64,000 nucleotides of DNA from Lacticaseibacillus jixianensis (lineage in GTDB: Bacteria > Bacillota > Bacilli > Lactobacillales > Lactobacillaceae), in NCBI RefSeq assembly GCF_003946485.1, contig NZ_RHOJ01000007.1, positions 1 through 64,000 on the forward strand, given 5' to 3'. A model generated the notes under the pieces. The model saw only the letters and a list, made by a program, of their open reading frames with translations, searched no databases and was not told where the DNA came from. Within the stretch, counting starts at the first letter, position 1. Every line of letters starts with the position of its first letter. This document shows, piece by piece, positions 8,182 to 16,720 of the stretch. The position numbers and the translations under genes are program-made.

Positions 8182-8997
8182 ATGAATAAGAAAATGATTG
8201 CTTTAGACCTCGATGGGACCACGTTGAACCGGGCCGGCGAGCTGACGCCGCAAACCATCGCGACATTGCGGGCCGCGCAAGCCGCCGGCCACCTCGTCGT
8301 GATCACCACCGGCCGGCCCGATGCCATTTCTGAGCCGCTGTATGATCAGCTTGGGCTCACGACCCCCATGATCAACTTTAACGGGGCCTTGATTCACAAG
8401 CCGCACCAGCAGTGGGCTAAGGAACTGCAGGCCACGATCCCGGTGGCAACGGCGCTGGCTTTGCGCGATCTGCGCCAAGATTTTCCAATCGCCGTGATGG
8501 TCGCTGAGGGCAAACAGCTGCTGCGGGCGGACCACCCGTACGTCAATATTCCCTTTTTGCCGGATTTGCCGCACCCGGCGCACCTGTTTGACGCCGCGGG
8601 CCTGACGCAGCCCCCGATCTCGGTCACGATGTTCATTGATGGGGCCGCTTTGACCCCGCTCACCGCCGCGGTGCAGGAGCGCTTCCCTCAGCTCATCGCC
8701 AAGACTTGGGGGGCGTGGAGCGGGGATCACACGGCGCTTGAGGTGACGACGGACTACGCATCCAAGTCGCGCGCTGTCGCCTACGTCGCTGCCGCATACG
8801 GCATCACGCAGCGGGACATTTTGGCCTTTGGCGATGACTTGAACGATCTGGACATGATCGAATATGCCGGCGTGGGTGTCGCCATGCAAAACGCGCGCCA
8901 GGAGGTCCTGCTGGCTGCCGATGAAGTGACCGCTGCGGATAACGCGCATGACGGGGTGGCCCGCTTCCTGCAGGCTTACCTGCACTTGGCGGCATAG
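8182..8997 (+). CDS. Cof-type HAD-IIB phosphatase
   Basis: 271 residues from the ATG behind AAAGGAG; an in-frame GTG 21 bp upstream overlaps that ribosome binding site and is less likely. HAD motif I is IALDLDGTTLN, motif II is VVITTGRP, motif III uses a late Lys (YASKSRAV), and motif IV is AFGDDLNDLDM. Members dephosphorylate sugar phosphates, FMN or PLP-type compounds in the cytoplasm; the substrate is not predictable. brnQ follows after 9 bp, so the two may be co-transcribed. Confidence 0.9.
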   Translation: MNKKMIALDLDGTTLNRAGELTPQTIATLRAAQAAGHLVVITTGRPDAISEPLYDQLGLTTPMINFNGALIHKPHQQWAKELQATIPVATALALRDLRQDFPIAVMVAEGKQLLRADHPYVNIPFLPDLPHPAHLFDAAGLTQPPISVTMFIDGAALTPLTAAVQERFPQLIAKTWGAWSGDHTALEVTTDYASKSRAVAYVAAAYGITQRDILAFGDDLNDLDMIEYAGVGVAMQNARQEVLLAADEVTAADNAHDGVARFLQAYLHLAA

Positions 8998-9006
8998 GAG
9001 GGCGCA

Positions 9007-10353
9007 ATGGACTCACATCGCTTGACGAGCCGCGAGCTCCTAGTCATCGGCTCCATGCTGTTCGGCCTGTTCTTCGGCGCCGGCAACCTGATTTTTCCAG
9101 TCTTCGTGGGTCAGCAGGCAGGCAGCCACCTCGGGTGGGCGCTGCTTGGCTTTCTCGTGTCCGGGGTCGGGCTGCCGCTGCTGGGCGTTGCGGCGATCGG
9201 AATCACCAAAACTGACGGCGTCTACGAGCTGGCCGGTCAGGTCAACCGGCACTACGCCTTTTGGTTCACGTTGGCCTTGTACATCTGTATTGGTCCCGCG
9301 TTTGCCCTGCCGCGGCTGGCGCCGATTTCATACGAGATCGGCCTGGCCCCGTTGGCCTCGGCCAGCCAGGATAATTGGGGGCTCTTAGGCTATTCGCTGC
9401 TGTTCTTCGGCCTGGCCTGGTGGTTTGCGCGGCGGCCGACGAAGATCATGGCCTACGTGGGCAAAATCCTGACGCCAGCCTTTTTGGTTGTGCTGGGGAT
9501 CCTCCTGGTGGCAGTGGTGGTCCACCCGCTGGGTCAAGGCGGTCCAGCGGCCGGGGCGTACCGCGCCCAGCCGCTTTTGACGGGGTTTACCGCCGGGTAC
9601 TCGACGATGGACGCGCTGGCCGCCTTGGCCTTCGGGATCATCGTCGTGGACGCGCTCAAGGCGCTGGGGGTGACCAAACCGACGGCCATTGCGGGCAGCA
9701 CGATCAAGGCCGGGGCGCTGGCGGTGGTGCTGATGGCTGTCCTCTACGCGCTGCTGGCGGTGCTCGGCCGCAACTCGCTTGGCGTCTTTGCCCGCGCCAG
9801 CAACGGCGGGCCGATCTTGGCCCATGTGGCCCACGCCTACTTCGGGGACATTGGCTCGGTGCTACTGGCGGCCATCGTGATCTTGGCCTGCCTGAAAACG
9901 GCAATTGGCCTCATTTCCGCGTTTGGGGACACGTTGCACGAACTTTTTCCGCGGGTCTCTTACCACGCACTGATCAGCGTTGCGGCTGTGGCCTCGTTTG
10001 TCTTCGCCAACTTTGGGCTTGATGCGATCCTCGGCGTTGCGACCCCGGTCCTTTACTTTCTCTACCCCATGGCGATCACGCTGATCCTGCTGAGTCTGCT
10101 GACGCCGTGGCTGGGTCGCTCCAAGTGGCTGTTCAATACGGTGACCATTTTCACCGTCTTGCCGGCGCTACTGGATGGCCTTAACGCCCTGCCGGCGGCG
10201 ATGCACCACGGCCTCGTGGCTCAGCTCCTGGGCCTCGGCCGCTTCCTGCCTGGCTTTGCCTACGGGCTGGGCTGGCTGGCGCCGGCAACCGCAGGCCTGG
10301 TGGTCGGCACGGTCCTGGAGGCCATTTCTCGCCACCAAAAAAGCGCCGGCTAG
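9007..10353 (+). CDS. brnQ: branched-chain amino acid carrier BrnQ
   Basis: 448 residues with about twelve hydrophobic segments. The N-terminus has the family hallmark MLFGLFFGAGNLIFP, followed by the PAFALPRLAPISYEIG segment. BrnQ (LIVCS family) imports leucine, isoleucine and valine with Na+ or H+ across the cytoplasmic membrane, important for an organism that probably depends on external amino acids. The gene follows the HAD phosphatase by 9 bp (GGAGG overlaps the HAD stop) and converges with the DUF2187 gene 15 bp downstream. Confidence 0.95.
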   Translation: MDSHRLTSRELLVIGSMLFGLFFGAGNLIFPVFVGQQAGSHLGWALLGFLVSGVGLPLLGVAAIGITKTDGVYELAGQVNRHYAFWFTLALYICIGPAFALPRLAPISYEIGLAPLASASQDNWGLLGYSLLFFGLAWWFARRPTKIMAYVGKILTPAFLVVLGILLVAVVVHPLGQGGPAAGAYRAQPLLTGFTAGYSTMDALAALAFGIIVVDALKALGVTKPTAIAGSTIKAGALAVVLMAVLYALLAVLGRNSLGVFARASNGGPILAHVAHAYFGDIGSVLLAAIVILACLKTAIGLISAFGDTLHELFPRVSYHALISVAAVASFVFANFGLDAILGVATPVLYFLYPMAITLILLSLLTPWLGRSKWLFNTVTIFTVLPALLDGLNALPAAMHHGLVAQLLGLGRFLPGFAYGLGWLAPATAGLVVGTVLEAISRHQKSAG

Positions 10354-10368
10354 CGACGCTTCATCTGG

Positions 10369-10638
10369 TTACTTTTGGGGGCTCTGCGCCTCGTCCGGCT
10401 GCGGTTCTGGTTCCGGATCATGGCCGCCACCGAGGTTCTTGGTGACTGCCTTGAAGTTGATCACGATTTTAAAGTTCAGTTCGGCTGCGTTTTGTTTATC
10501 GCTTGGGTCGTAGTCCGTGATTTCCAGAAGGGCGGAGTTCTCGTACTTTTTCTGGACCTTACCGGTGAAGACGTGTTCCATATCTTCCTTCACTTTGGCC
10601 CGGACTGTGTCGCCGAGGCGAATCTCATCTTTCTTCAT
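10369..10638 (-). CDS. DUF2187 family protein
   Basis: 89 residues from the ATG spaced 10 bp from AAAGGA; an in-frame TTG three codons upstream is too close to that site. The first 60 residues are a small beta-rich domain (IRLGDTVRAKV, KVQKKYENSALLEI) as in DUF2187, a short Firmicutes family reminiscent of KOW/SH3-like folds. The tail is disordered and rich in Pro, Glu and Gln (PEPEPQPDE). Function unknown. Confidence 0.75.
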   Translation of the reverse strand: MKKDEIRLGDTVRAKVKEDMEHVFTGKVQKKYENSALLEITDYDPSDKQNAAELNFKIVINFKAVTKNLGGGHDPEPEPQPDEAQSPQK

Positions 10639-10810
10639 GACGTTCAATTCCTTTCGGTCGATTACCTTAACGGATAGGAAGGATACTAACGCATCCCTTG
10701 GCGTAAAGCAAGAGCCAAGGACTAACTTTTAAACATGGAGATTAATTTGCCAAAAAGCCTCAGGAAGGCTTATCGTATAGGAGATAGCGTATAAGAAGGG
10801 ATGACGATTT

Positions 10811-11155
10811 TTGGCTGAGACAACACTTTCGTTCGCACAGCTTAGCGACGCCGCTAAGCGTACCGCGATCAATGATTTTGCGACATTTTATATTGACCAG
10901 TACCAACACGAGGGCCTCGATGCCCTTGCCCAAATCGACCTGTCCGGGCGCATTGCTGACATCAACCAGTGGCTGATCAGCAACCGCTCGTTCATGTCCC
11001 AGGAATTGCACGACGGGCTGGTGCGTGACCGCGAGGAGAACTTTGCGGCCTTGCTGGAAGCCGTCAACGTTAAGTTCAACGCCAACGGCAAGCCGGCCCA
11101 GCCCTGGACCGACTGGTACAAGGAAACGATTGCCGCAGCGCCTCAGGGGCGCTAG
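10811..11155 (+). CDS. hypothetical small protein
   Basis: 114 residues with a TTG start, nine bases behind AAGGGA; an ATG at 10801 closes after five codons. The sequence is soluble, mostly helical and aromatic-rich toward the end (QPWTDWYKETI). I do not recognise the family. A clear intrinsic terminator follows at 11159, which supports an independent transcript. A TTG start on a monocistronic gene suggests low expression. Confidence 0.65.
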   Translation: MAETTLSFAQLSDAAKRTAINDFATFYIDQYQHEGLDALAQIDLSGRIADINQWLISNRSFMSQELHDGLVRDREENFAALLEAVNVKFNANGKPAQPWTDWYKETIAAAPQGR

Positions 11156-11158
11156 GCA

Positions 11159-11187
11159 AAAGGCAGTGAGCAATCACTGCTTTTTTG
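11159..11187 (+). terminator. intrinsic terminator
   Basis: Perfect 7 bp stem GCAGTGA/TCACTGC with a GCAA loop followed by six T. Structured repeat copy A starts 3 bp after the T-run. Confidence 0.9.
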
Positions 11188-11189
11188 TC

Positions 11190-11313
11190 AGGTGCGCAGA
11201 GGTCGCGCGCTTAGCGGGATGGGCAGCCTAGCCTGAGGCATTGCCGGCGATTTTTGCCGGCGAGGCCTCAGGCGTAGCTGACCACTCCCGCGTTGCGACC
11301 TCGAGCCCGATGA
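11190..11313 (+). repeat. structured palindromic repeat, copy A
   Basis: The unit opens with AGGTGCGCAGA and closes with TCGAGCCCGATGATGTCAGG. Between them a long interrupted hairpin can be drawn: GAGGTCGC (11199-11206) with GCGACCTC (11295-11302), then GCGGGA/TCCCGC, CAGC/GCTG, CCTGAGGC/GCCTCAGG and GCCGGC/GCCGGC. Asymmetric internal loops GCGCTTA opposite GTT and CTAG opposite CGTA interrupt it. The same loops, with different but complementary arms, recur in copies B and D. Confidence 0.85.
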
Positions 11314-11395
11314 TGTCAGGAGCGAAGACCGGCGCGCTTAGCTCGATTCGTTATTTTCATATAGATGGAATTCAACCCGTACAGGAGGCGCGGCC

Positions 11396-12208
11396 ATGAG
11401 CCCGTACTTGATCGTATCCGATGTTGATGGCACTCTGGCCGTCGATAATACCACTATCACTGAGGTCACGCGCAAGGTGATCAACCGCCTGCTCGACGCC
11501 GGCCACGAGTTCTATTTGGCGACCGGGCGCATGCACGCGCTGGCCCAAACGATGGCGCAGCAGATCGGGCCCCGCGCACAGATCATCGCCTCTAATGGCG
11601 CGTCATACGATCTGGCCGGCAGCCGTGTTCACCACACGCTGGGCGCTGATGCCCTGAACGCGGTGGAGACGACAGCCGCGGCAAACGGGCTAACCGCGGT
11701 GTACTTCACGGACGATGCCGTGTTCTACGTGAACGAACCCGACCCAGCGGTGAAGGCTTTTATGTACGCATTTGCGCCGGCGGACGGGCCGCTGCCGGTC
11801 ACCCAGTTGCCGGATGTCGCCGCGTTGAAGCAGCATGCCGATGAGATCGTGAATGGCATCATCTTTTCGTTGACCGATCCGCAGGCGCTGGCCGAGGTGC
11901 GGTCCCGGCTGGCCGCGCAAGACCTGCTTCACCTGTCGGCCAGCTTCACCAATAACATTGAGCTGATCCCCAAGGCGGTGGACAAGGCGAACGCGATCGC
12001 GGAGCTGCAGGCCAAGCTGGCAATTCCGCCGCAGCGCACGATTGCGTTTGGCGATGGCAAAAACGACATTGGCATGCTGAAAAGTGCCGGCATCTCCGTG
12101 GCGATGGGGAATGCTGATCCGGCGGTCAAGGCGGTGGCTAGATACGAAACCGCGCCGAACACAGAGGACGGCCTCGCCCAGTTTTTGACGCGTTATTTCA
12201 ATCTGTAA
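11396..12208 (+). CDS. Cof-type HAD-IIB phosphatase (second)
   Basis: 270 residues starting 8 bp behind AGGAGG. HAD motifs: SDVDGTLAVD (I), LATGRM (II), Lys in KAVDKANAI (III) and AFGDGKNDIGML (IV). It belongs to the Cof/YidA-like sugar phosphatase group; the substrate is unknown. It is a paralogue of the phosphatase at 8182 with clearly different sequence. A terminator begins at its stop codon. Confidence 0.9.
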   Translation: MSPYLIVSDVDGTLAVDNTTITEVTRKVINRLLDAGHEFYLATGRMHALAQTMAQQIGPRAQIIASNGASYDLAGSRVHHTLGADALNAVETTAAANGLTAVYFTDDAVFYVNEPDPAVKAFMYAFAPADGPLPVTQLPDVAALKQHADEIVNGIIFSLTDPQALAEVRSRLAAQDLLHLSASFTNNIELIPKAVDKANAIAELQAKLAIPPQRTIAFGDGKNDIGMLKSAGISVAMGNADPAVKAVARYETAPNTEDGLAQFLTRYFNL

Positions 12209-12234
12209 AGGGCTGGCGCATGCCGCCCTTTTTT
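12208..12234 (+). terminator. intrinsic terminator
   Basis: AAGGGC...GCCCTT stem with an inner GGC/GCC pair and six T; it starts at the last base of the HAD stop codon. Confidence 0.85.
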
Positions 12235-12360
12235 GAATGGTACCCAGGATGTTTGCGGCTTGAACCGGCCGTGAATCAGGCTTTCGCCCAACGCCAGCGC
12301 GGATTGCTGTTAATCCGGCGGGTTCGTGGTAACGTTAAGGCAGATAAGGAGAGTGAGCAT

Positions 12361-13350
12361 ATGTATCATGCAGATGAAACGCGTTACGACCACGTGCCTG
12401 TCCGCCGCGCGGGGCACTCTGGTTTGGTGCTGCCAGCAATTTCGCTAGGGTTGTGGCAGCACTTTGGCTCTGCCGATCCGCTGGCGGCTCGCCGCGATGT
12501 GATCTTGGCCGCGTTTGACCGCGGGGTGTTCCATTTCGACGTCGCCAACCATTACGGCGACGGCGATTTTGGCTCAAGTGAGCGGCTGCTGGGTCAGATC
12601 CTCAGCCAGGAGCTGAAGCCGTACCGCGATGAGCTGGTGATCTCAACCAAAGTGGGCTACGAGATCCATCCGGGCCCATTTGGAACGGGGACTTCCCGCA
12701 AGGCCGTCCTGCAAGGAATCGATGATTCACTGCGGCGGCTGCAGCTGGATTACGTGGACCTTTATTACGCCCACCGCTTTGACGAGATGGTAGACGTCGC
12801 CGAAACCGTCCGGGCGCTGGATGATGTGGTTCGTCAGGGGAAGGCCTTATACATCGGTGTGTCCAACTACGACACGCCGCAGGCAAAGCGCGCCATCCGG
12901 CTTTTCCAGGATCTCGGCACCCCGTTTGTTGTCGACCAGATGAGCTACAACATGTTTAACCGCAACGTGGAAACCAGCGGGCTGCTTGATGTGCTGCGCG
13001 ACGCCGGGGCCGGGCTGGTGGCGTATGGTCCGCTTTCGGAGGGACTGCTCTCTGACCGCTACCTCGGCGGCATTCCGGATACTTTCAAGATCCACCCGAC
13101 GAACGAGGCCACGTTTGCCAACGGGCGGGCCGCCGTCGTCACCAAGCTCAACGCGCTCAACGAGCTGGCAAAAGGCCGCGACCAGACGCTGGCTCAGATG
13201 GCGCTGGCCTGGCTGCTGCGCGATCCAGTCGTCACCAGTGTGATCATTGGTACCACCAGTACGGATCACTTAGCGGATAACTTGAAAGCTTGTTCACACC
13301 TGGACTTTACCCCTGATGAATTAACGGCGATCGAGAAGATCATCAAGTAG
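12361..13350 (+). CDS. aldo/keto reductase, Kv-beta/YghZ-like
   Basis: 329 residues from the ATG behind AAGGAGAG; the frame is open further upstream, across the preceding terminator, so the long version is rejected. Landmarks: FHFDVANHYG (catalytic Asp and Tyr of the D-x-x-x-x-Y pattern), ISTKVGY (Lys), DYVDLYYAHRFD (His) and the NADPH-site segment near IIGTTSTDHLADNL. This subgroup reduces aldehydes such as glyceraldehyde 3-phosphate or methylglyoxal with NADPH; the substrate here is uncertain. Confidence 0.9.
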   Translation: MYHADETRYDHVPVRRAGHSGLVLPAISLGLWQHFGSADPLAARRDVILAAFDRGVFHFDVANHYGDGDFGSSERLLGQILSQELKPYRDELVISTKVGYEIHPGPFGTGTSRKAVLQGIDDSLRRLQLDYVDLYYAHRFDEMVDVAETVRALDDVVRQGKALYIGVSNYDTPQAKRAIRLFQDLGTPFVVDQMSYNMFNRNVETSGLLDVLRDAGAGLVAYGPLSEGLLSDRYLGGIPDTFKIHPTNEATFANGRAAVVTKLNALNELAKGRDQTLAQMALAWLLRDPVVTSVIIGTTSTDHLADNLKACSHLDFTPDELTAIEKIIK

Positions 13351-13377
13351 CAAAGCCTCATCATCAATCGTTAAAGT

Positions 13378-13415
13378 GCTCGGATTCCTTATTGGCAAAG
13401 GGATCCGGGCTTTTT
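13378..13415 (+). terminator. intrinsic terminator
   Basis: GCTCGGATTCC pairs with GGGATCCGGGC around a short loop and is followed by five T. It separates the aldo/keto reductase from the pilus operon. Confidence 0.85.
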
Positions 13416-13526
13416 CTTTGCATAATTATATAAATAACAAATGTCTGATTTTCTTGTGAGTGAGGCAACATGCTAGGCTTTAAATAGGCAAAAAATAACC
13501 GTTTCCATAAGTTTGGAGGGAAATGT

Positions 13527-13562
13527 ATGCGTTTTTTTAAACCGTACTATGACGACGGTTAG
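13527..13562 (+). CDS. possible 11-residue leader peptide upstream of the pilus operon
   Basis: ATG at 13527 stands 7-8 bases behind TTGGAGGG and opens an 11-codon frame, MRFFKPYYDDG, ending in TAG at 13560-13562, 43 bp before the adhesin start. The strong ribosome binding site on such a short frame suggests translation, perhaps as a leader or coupling device. An alternative ATG at 13523 gives only five codons. There is no terminator hairpin between the leader and the adhesin gene, so classical attenuation is not evident. Confidence 0.4.
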   Translation: MRFFKPYYDDG

Positions 13563-13605
13563 CACGTCTCGCTGAGGTAGGGATCACACGTTAAGGAGGA
13601 ACCAC

Positions 13606-16600
13606 ATGAAAAAATCTATCATGCACGGCCTCATGGTGCTGGTGTTGCTCTTGACTCAGGCCGCCAGCCTGAGCGGGGTGAACGTCAATGCGGTCGCTCC
13701 GCCCGAAGAACACGTCATCCTGGATGACGAGCAGCAGCGGGTGACGGTCAGCGGCGAGGAGACAGGCGATGAGATCACCTGGACGCTGAACTATCAGCGG
13801 CATCACACCACTGACCTGCGCGCATTAAAGCTGCGGGTCAGCACCGATGAGGCGGGCAACGATCAGCTCGCACCGCAGGAGAATGACTTGGTTCAAGCGA
13901 CCCAGGCCACGACCCCGGCGGAACAATGGCAAATTGAAAAAGACTATAGTCAAACGGCTAAGGGCACGTTGAAATATACGACCCGCAAGGACGTGCGCAA
14001 GATCTTCGTCGCTGTCCAGGCTAACCAAAAGGGCGGCCAAACCGCCCAGATGCCTGCGGGCGTTGCGGTTCACACCGCGGGCGATGAAGCGGCCGCGGCA
14101 GGGGATGCCGACCCTGACGCCGACGCCGACCCTGATGCGGATGTTCAAGCTGATATCCTGAACGAGGATCAGGCCGGTCCGCACGAAGTCGCACTGCCGG
14201 AAGCCCCGGCAGTTGAAGAAGCTGCTCCGGAAGCGCCAGAAGCAGAAGCGACTGAAGATGAGGCAGAAGCAGCCGAAGAACCGGCGGCAGTATTGCCAGA
14301 AACAAAAGCAATCGGCAATATTACCAAGCCAGGCGGCGGCGCAGATCTCAATGCCGTTAACCTGATGCTCAGCAGCTCGGTTCAGGCCCAGAACTTCCGG
14401 GTAGCCGCCTATTCTAAGGGCGTAGAAATACCGCTCAACAATAGTCAAGGCGTTAATTATTACGACAAGAGCGTAAACAGTCAGGCCGGCCGTGGCAAAT
14501 ATGGTTCGCGGGAAGACATGGAAAAAAAGGTCTCGACTGATTACACGACTGGCAGTTCAGCCGCAGTGATTTTTTCCCGTACTGCCCCTCCGGCAGACTT
14601 CGAAATTCGCGTTTATTACAGCAACGTCGGCCAAGTTCTGGATACGAATCTCAATCCGGTCGACATTGGCGCGTATGTGACGGTAAACAATATCCAACGG
14701 CGCCAGAACAACCTCGAATGGAATTACCCTAATCCGATGGGGATCGATTTCTCCAGTAACTTCTACTCAGGGATCTCGATCGCGAATATCTTTGCCCTGG
14801 ACTGGGAAGTTCAGTTCTTCCAGGCGGACGATCCGAGCCGCTTGATCAACTTTGTCACTTCCGAAAACGCGACCGGCAGTCCTCAACTGACGTTCACGTC
14901 ACTTAACCCAGGGGAATTTGCTGGTTCAAAAGATGGCTTGACGGCGAGCGTTGTTAAGACCGACTGGGTAAAAAATACCGCGTTTAACGCAACCCGGCTT
15001 GGACCAAGCAACAGTAAAACTTCCGTTAATTCGTGGCGTAATGGGACTCCGCCTAACACCTGGGTCGAAGCTGATAAGGCAGGCGCAGGCGATGTCACGG
15101 GTTACACGGCTCGTTACTGGGGCAACTGGGACAAGCCCAACAGCTTAGAAGACGACGAGTGGGGCGATAACATCACTGGTGACCGGTTTGAGTATGGTGC
15201 CGTCGCTTTCAACCTGACTGGTCACACATTTAAATTTGTTCGCGGAACTGGCTCGCAGGCGACCTCAACGTGGCTGGCCAATGCCAGTGGGGACATCAAG
15301 CTCTTTAACCCGGACGTTGCAGTCAATAAGAGTGTCACGACTGATTCTGGTGCGGGTGGTGGCTCGGAGCAAGACATCCGTGATAGGGGTGCGATCTACA
15401 CGCCTAACGAAATGGACGGAGAGAAGGTCAACGACTATTACGTTGATCCGCAAACCGGCCAAAGTAACGCAGGTAGCGATCAACTTTTCTACTACCTCAA
15501 CCAGGAGTTGTACAGCCAGGTTGGTGACTACATCGCCCGGCCAGATAGAATCGTGATTACTGATGAGCTACCAGCAGGGGTTAAGCTGTCGAATCTAAGA
15601 AATCAATCAGCAGTTAACTTGTTTGGTGATCGCAATGTGAACGGTGTTTCTCGCGTCATTCCCCTACCGGCTAACCAAATTGTCACGCAAGACAAAGGCG
15701 GCCGAACGACGGTGACGGTGACGCTCGATTCGGAGCAGATCAAACATCTGCTGTTCAACAAAGGGTTCTTCAGTATTCAGTTGGCTGTTGAGCCGACCAC
15801 TGCAGAAGCTGACCTGCCAGACAAGAAATTCTGGATGGACAACACTGCTACTTCCCAATGGTTCATGAAAGACGAAAATGACAACGAGGAAAAGGTCTAT
15901 GAACAGACCACAAACATGGTGAGAATTTTCCAGGAAAAGGAAGAAGTTGATGTTTCCTTCACCAAGATCGGCGACGCAGGCCAAACGCTGAAGGGTGCAA
16001 AGTTTGCCCTCTACGATGATGAAATTGAAATGTACGTTTCCAACATCACCGGAGATAACGGCGTGGTTAACTTCACCAAGGTGCGTCCGGGAACATACAC
16101 CATGAAGGAACTTGAGACCCCGGCTGGTCATAAAGGATTGCCAGCAGAAGGTATTCAAGTAGAGATCAAGGCCGACGGTAGCATCACTTGGAACAAGGAT
16201 TGGGGCGAAGCGGGTAAGCTTCAAAACAACCTGAAGCCATTCCGCCTTGACCTGACCAAGAAGGGTGAACCTGAGGACTACCTTAATGGGGCGGTCTTCA
16301 AGATCACTAGCGCGGATGGTTACGATGCAACGGCAACCACCGAGGACGGCAAACTAAACTTTACCGATCTGACTGCTGGTGTCTACACCCTTGAAGAATT
16401 GGTCGCACCGAGCGGTTATAAGACACTGGAAGGCAAGTTCACCCTGACCATCAGCAAGGACGGCAAAGTGACCCTGGAATACAGTGCCAATGACATTGCG
16501 CTGGATAAGGGCTACACCTTCGATTCCGAGCTAACCGCGGTCAGTGTGGCTCATAACCAGATCAATATGACCGTGAACAACGAGCCAATCGATCCGGTGC

Positions 16601-16719
16601 TGCCAGCAACGGGTGGCCCGGGCACGTCAGCCTTCGTCGCGATGGCGGCGATGATCGTGGCCCTTGCCGTTGGCCTTTGGCTTTTCTTCCGCCACACCCG
16701 CGAAATGGAGGTGCGCTAA
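13606..16719 (+). CDS. large LPxTG pilus-associated adhesin (spaC position)
   Basis: 1037 residues behind AAGGAGG. Order: signal peptide (1-29, cut near VNA); a region to about 155; an Asp/Ala/Glu/Pro-rich acidic linker (about 155-245); a large beta-rich adhesin region (about 245-780); two Cna-B/SpaA-like domains (about 780-870 and 877-985) with E-boxes YTMKELETPAG and YTLEELVAPSGY; sorting signal LPATG (about residue 999), a membrane helix and an RHTREMEVR tail. It occupies the position of SpaC in spaCBA-srtC operons, so it is probably the tip adhesin covalently added to the pilus by the sortase. No DxSxS metal-site of a von Willebrand A domain is visible, unlike classical SpaC. The ligand is unknown. 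Confidence 0.88.
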   Translation: MKKSIMHGLMVLVLLLTQAASLSGVNVNAVAPPEEHVILDDEQQRVTVSGEETGDEITWTLNYQRHHTTDLRALKLRVSTDEAGNDQLAPQENDLVQATQATTPAEQWQIEKDYSQTAKGTLKYTTRKDVRKIFVAVQANQKGGQTAQMPAGVAVHTAGDEAAAAGDADPDADADPDADVQADILNEDQAGPHEVALPEAPAVEEAAPEAPEAEATEDEAEAAEEPAAVLPETKAIGNITKPGGGADLNAVNLMLSSSVQAQNFRVAAYSKGVEIPLNNSQGVNYYDKSVNSQAGRGKYGSREDMEKKVSTDYTTGSSAAVIFSRTAPPADFEIRVYYSNVGQVLDTNLNPVDIGAYVTVNNIQRRQNNLEWNYPNPMGIDFSSNFYSGISIANIFALDWEVQFFQADDPSRLINFVTSENATGSPQLTFTSLNPGEFAGSKDGLTASVVKTDWVKNTAFNATRLGPSNSKTSVNSWRNGTPPNTWVEADKAGAGDVTGYTARYWGNWDKPNSLEDDEWGDNITGDRFEYGAVAFNLTGHTFKFVRGTGSQATSTWLANASGDIKLFNPDVAVNKSVTTDSGAGGGSEQDIRDRGAIYTPNEMDGEKVNDYYVDPQTGQSNAGSDQLFYYLNQELYSQVGDYIARPDRIVITDELPAGVKLSNLRNQSAVNLFGDRNVNGVSRVIPLPANQIVTQDKGGRTTVTVTLDSEQIKHLLFNKGFFSIQLAVEPTTAEADLPDKKFWMDNTATSQWFMKDENDNEEKVYEQTTNMVRIFQEKEEVDVSFTKIGDAGQTLKGAKFALYDDEIEMYVSNITGDNGVVNFTKVRPGTYTMKELETPAGHKGLPAEGIQVEIKADGSITWNKDWGEAGKLQNNLKPFRLDLTKKGEPEDYLNGAVFKITSADGYDATATTEDGKLNFTDLTAGVYTLEELVAPSGYKTLEGKFTLTISKDGKVTLEYSANDIALDKGYTFDSELTAVSVAHNQINMTVNNEPIDPVLPATGGPGTSAFVAMAAMIVALAVGLWLFFRHTREMEVR

Positions 16720-16720
16720 C

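Noticed and set aside
12220-12360. 47-residue extension of the aldo/keto reductase
   Set aside because: It would start inside the preceding terminator; the ATG at 12361 has AAGGAG.
13606-16719. von Willebrand A / MIDAS domain in the pilus adhesin
   Set aside because: No DxSxS motif with a following Thr/Asp pair was found; the few Asp-Ser strings lack the context.
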